NCBI GenBank assembly: GCA_910577885.1
Contig: CAJTNK010000022.1
Location: 1-24,724, forward strand
DNA: 24,724 nucleotides
Origin: an uncultured Rikenella sp.
GTDB taxonomy: Bacteria; Bacteroidota; Bacteroidia; Bacteroidales; Rikenellaceae
Reading direction: 5' to 3'
Position 1 is the first letter of the stretch. The number at the start of each line of letters is the position of its first letter. Made by a program: the position numbers and the translations under genes. Under the pieces are notes generated by a model. The model was not told the DNA's origin. It saw only the letters and a program-made list of their open reading frames with translations, and did no database searches. Below, in pieces: positions 22,302 to 24,724 of this stretch.

Positions 22302-24605
22302 CTAATGTTTGAGCCCGGAGAGTGTCCGGAACGTCTCGTCGGTCGGCCGCCGCCACTGTACGGAGAGCATCCCGCCGTTGTTCATGTCGAAGTATTCGAC
22401 CCGGATCCGGTGCCACCCGCGGGCCAGGGCGCGTTGGGCCGTGAGCCGCTTGTCGCCGTGCGGGCCGTCGTTGTCGATGAGCGGCTGGCCGTCGACGTAG
22501 AGCATCGAACCGTCGTTGGACATCAACGAGAAGGTGTAGATGCCGTCCTGCGGTGCCTCGAAGTAACCCTCGTAGATCAGTCCCAGCCAACCTTCCAGCT
22601 TCTCCGGAATCGCCACGCTGTCCAGCGTGTAGCTCCGAACCACCTCCGATTTCTCGATTCCGGCGCACGTACGCCCCTTGAATTCGTGGTAGATCATCCG
22701 GACGCCGTTCTCCAGTTTGCGATCGGGCAGTGTCGCCGCCGGCAGATAAGCCTCCTTGCGGTACTCGGCCGTTTGCATCGCTCCTGCGGTTCCGTCCGGA
22801 CGGAACGGACGGAAGATGAAGCGGGTCGACTCGGTCACCGTGATCGGACCCGTATACAAGGGCGACTCCGCGTTCGGAAAGGTGCCGTCCGTCGTGTAAC
22901 GGACCGTGATGTTCGGCAGCAGACACCCCACTTCGATCACCGCCGTGTCCACAAAGACGTTGATGTCGTTGAACCCCGTGAGATCCGGCACCCGGTAGTT
23001 GATGCCGTGCCGGTCGAGTCTGTCGACCTGGGCCACGAACCGACGCTCGAAGTCGCTCCAATCCTTGGCTTCGGGCCGGGTCCACCCCATCTCGCTCACC
23101 GCCAGCAGGCGAGGCATCACCTGATACTGCATCCGCCGTTCGCTCGGGATCCGCTCGCACCACGTGTTGGCCTGGATCCCCCGAATGTGACGGGCCTGTT
23201 TCGGCGTCAGGCGCCAGTCGGCCCGATAAGCGGTCGGCTCGGTGTCGTAGATCCGCCGCAGGTCGCGCCCCTGCTCGATGAAGTCGAAGTAGAGCAGAAA
23301 GTCGGGACAGATAATCACATCGTTCCCCTGTGCCGTAGCCCGCGTGACGGCCGTCGGCGACCAGTCGCGCCACCACGTGACGGTAGCCGTCGGCGAAAGA
23401 CCGCCGTCCACGATCTCGTCCCAGCCGATCATCTTTTTGCCGTTGGCGTTGAAGTGGTTCTCCATGTCGTGCACGAACCAGGCCTGGAGCTCCTCTTCGT
23501 CGGCCAGCTCATAGGTCCGCATCCGCGCCTGACAGTCCGGACAGGCCTTCCAGTTGGTCTTCTCGACTTCGTCGGCCCCCAGGTGCACATATTCGTAAGG
23601 GAAGAGGTTGAACACCTCGCTGTAGACGTTCTTGGCGAACATCAGCGCGGAGTCTTTCCCCGGACACAGCGGCGACGAGAAACTCTGCCCCCAGCTCGAT
23701 TCGCCGGTGCAGGTGATCCACGGATAACCCTGCTGCGCTCCCATCAGGTGGCCCGGCATGTCGAGCTCCGGCACCACGTCGATCCCCCGCGCCGAAGCGT
23801 AAGCCACCACATCCCGCACCTGATCCTGCGTGTAGTATCCGCCGTAGAGCGTATCCCCGTTCTCGATCCGCAACAGTTCCTCCGGAATGAGCAGCTCGGG
23901 ATTGTCCTCCCGCACGGCCATGGCCATACACTCCCGGTCCTGGCCGTTGAACTTCCGCCACGCGCCCCGCTCGGTCAGGAGCGGATACTGCTTGATCTCG
24001 ATGCGCCACCCCTGGTCGTCGGTCAGGTGCCAGTGGAACTTGTTGAACTTATAGGTGGCCAGCAGGTCGATGAACCGCTTCACCTGATCGACGGTATAAA
24101 AATGGCGGCTCACATCCAGGTGTGCCCCCCGCCAGTCGAACCGCGGCGCGTCGATCACCGTGACGTACGGGATCCGGCTGTCCCGAGAGTCCACCGGAAC
24201 CAACTGCCGCAGCGTGGCGATCCCCATCGCCACCCCCCGAGGACTCGCCCCCTGGATCGCGATCCCCTCCGGGTCGACGGTCAGCATATAAGCCTCCGGA
24301 TTCGGATCGTCCAACCCGAGCCGAAGGTTGATATTACCGCTCTTTCCGGCCCGCGCCTCCTCGAGCTGCAACCCCGAAGAATTCCGCAAAGCCTCCGCCA
24401 AATAAGCCGCCTCGGTCCGTAACCCCGAATCGGCCGCGACGGTCATCCCGCTCTTGAGCTTGAAACTCCCCGCTCCCTCCTGAATCGAAATGGGCTTCGG
24501 AATCAGATTGATCTCGGGCATCGTCTCCGGCTGCGTGCCGCAAGCCCCCAACAAAATCGCGCCGCCGAACAACACGACGCGGCTAACTAAACGCTGAATG
24601 GTCAT
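22302..24605 (-). CDS. GH20 beta-N-acetylhexosaminidase lipoprotein
   Basis: Removes terminal beta-GlcNAc or beta-GalNAc from host or microbial glycans by substrate-assisted catalysis. The 767 residues begin with a lipoprotein signal (LLGAC, Cys22). A GH20b N-terminal domain (about 30-150) precedes the GH20 barrel (from DWRGAHLDVSRHF at about 157), whose catalytic pair Asp345-Glu346 lies in HLGADEVEK. HWHLTDDQGWR (191-201) and VVPELDMPGH (277-286) are further GH20 signatures. The end holds a chitobiase-C-like segment (VRYTTDGTFPNAESPLYTG) and a PA14-like domain (GLIYEGYFEAPQDGIYTFSL...SMLYVDG), which may bind sugar. Repeat copy 4 lies upstream. No clear promoter motif was seen. Confidence 0.95.
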   Translation of the reverse strand: MTIQRLVSRVVLFGGAILLGACGTQPETMPEINLIPKPISIQEGAGSFKLKSGMTVAADSGLRTEAAYLAEALRNSSGLQLEEARAGKSGNINLRLGLDDPNPEAYMLTVDPEGIAIQGASPRGVAMGIATLRQLVPVDSRDSRIPYVTVIDAPRFDWRGAHLDVSRHFYTVDQVKRFIDLLATYKFNKFHWHLTDDQGWRIEIKQYPLLTERGAWRKFNGQDRECMAMAVREDNPELLIPEELLRIENGDTLYGGYYTQDQVRDVVAYASARGIDVVPELDMPGHLMGAQQGYPWITCTGESSWGQSFSSPLCPGKDSALMFAKNVYSEVFNLFPYEYVHLGADEVEKTNWKACPDCQARMRTYELADEEELQAWFVHDMENHFNANGKKMIGWDEIVDGGLSPTATVTWWRDWSPTAVTRATAQGNDVIICPDFLLYFDFIEQGRDLRRIYDTEPTAYRADWRLTPKQARHIRGIQANTWCERIPSERRMQYQVMPRLLAVSEMGWTRPEAKDWSDFERRFVAQVDRLDRHGINYRVPDLTGFNDINVFVDTAVIEVGCLLPNITVRYTTDGTFPNAESPLYTGPITVTESTRFIFRPFRPDGTAGAMQTAEYRKEAYLPAATLPDRKLENGVRMIYHEFKGRTCAGIEKSEVVRSYTLDSVAIPEKLEGWLGLIYEGYFEAPQDGIYTFSLMSNDGSMLYVDGQPLIDNDGPHGDKRLTAQRALARGWHRIRVEYFDMNNGGMLSVQWRRPTDETFRTLSGLKH

Positions 24606-24672
24606 GAATCTGAATTTGGGTGATTATCTCGCTTTTCTCGTCTTGCTTTCGTGTAATTTACAAACTGTGTTT

Positions 24673-24724
24673 GGCTACGAGCCGGAACTGTTCTTTTTGT
24701 GAACAAAAAGAACCAAAAAAACTT
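24673..24724. repeat. Structured intergenic repeat, copy 4 (left end only, cut by window)
   Basis: Starts GGCTACGAGCCGGAAC, as in copy 2. The left terminal hairpin is at 24690-24713, stem GTTCTTTTTG, loop TGAA, followed by CAAAAAAACTT. The rest lies beyond the window. The stem sequence is that of the right hairpins of copies 1 and 2, but with the TGAA loop characteristic of left ends. Confidence 0.8.

Noticed and set aside
21403..23376. 657-codon open frame on - across recO and the GH20 gene
   Set aside because: It crosses a terminator and two genes in a different frame, and is Arg/Gly/Pro-rich without motifs.

Overview
The window looks like a chromosomal segment from a GC-rich member of the Bacteroidales, most plausibly Alistipes or another Rikenellaceae (inference). 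Three things point there. Start sites are preceded by the Bacteroidetes -7 motif TAnnTTTG rather than a sigma70 -10 box (3535, 4476, 14980, 15087, 18617, 20414). Several secreted glycoside hydrolases have lipoprotein signals (LLGAC). The LRR proteins have the 21-residue 'LDCSxNxLxxLDLSRCPxL' repeat seen in Bacteroidetes surface proteins. No tRNA, rRNA, CRISPR array, intact transposase or phage gene was seen.

Layout. (1) 1-1219: rnhA (+) runs tail-to-tail into, and overlaps, a decayed class A beta-lactamase gene (-). (2) 1239-3314: a secreted right-handed beta-helix protein (-), just upstream of the beta-lactamase remnant. (3) 3567-4160: a PAP2 membrane phosphatase (+). (4) 4187-4445: structured repeat copy 1. 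(5) 4509-9230: a same-strand run with short gaps: rpiB, a U32 protein, two PKD-like/LRR paralogues and a third, truncated paralogue. (6) 9276-10265: trpS (-), with repeat copy 2 upstream at 10304-10565. (7) 14900 down to 10617: miaB, yitT-like and pgpH-like, all on -, the last two overlapping by 4 bp. (8) 15129-15380: a tiny Cys-rich lipoprotein (+) with its own promoter and a strong hairpin terminator. (9) 15572-18595: a GH92 exo-alpha-mannosidase (-), divergent from a COG1092-type methyltransferase (+). (10) 19578-20453: a GC-rich non-coding stretch full of short repeats. (11) 20454-21062: a NodB polysaccharide deacetylase (+). (12) 21121-21400: repeat copy 3. (13) recO (-) and a GH20 hexosaminidase (-). 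(14) 24673 to the end: the left end of repeat copy 4.

How the genes fit together. Much of the window is housekeeping (RNase HI, RpiB, TrpRS, MiaB, RecO, RNA modification). It is interleaved with envelope and glycan genes: GH92 and GH20 lipoproteins able to trim mannose and GlcNAc/GalNAc ends, the beta-helix protein, the deacetylase and the LRR proteins. There is no SusC/SusD pair, so this is not a classical polysaccharide utilisation locus. The pgpH-like gene suggests cyclic-di-AMP turnover.

The most unusual element is an intergenic repeat of about 260-280 bp, present in three full copies and one partial copy. Each full copy has a terminal hairpin at each end, with a 10-bp stem and a TGAA loop (left) or TTCA loop (right), and a large central hairpin. 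Stem sequences differ between copies but pairing is kept, so the secondary structure appears to be selected. Between copies 1 and 2 the arms flanking the central hairpin are swapped and inverted. I do not recognise this as a named family.
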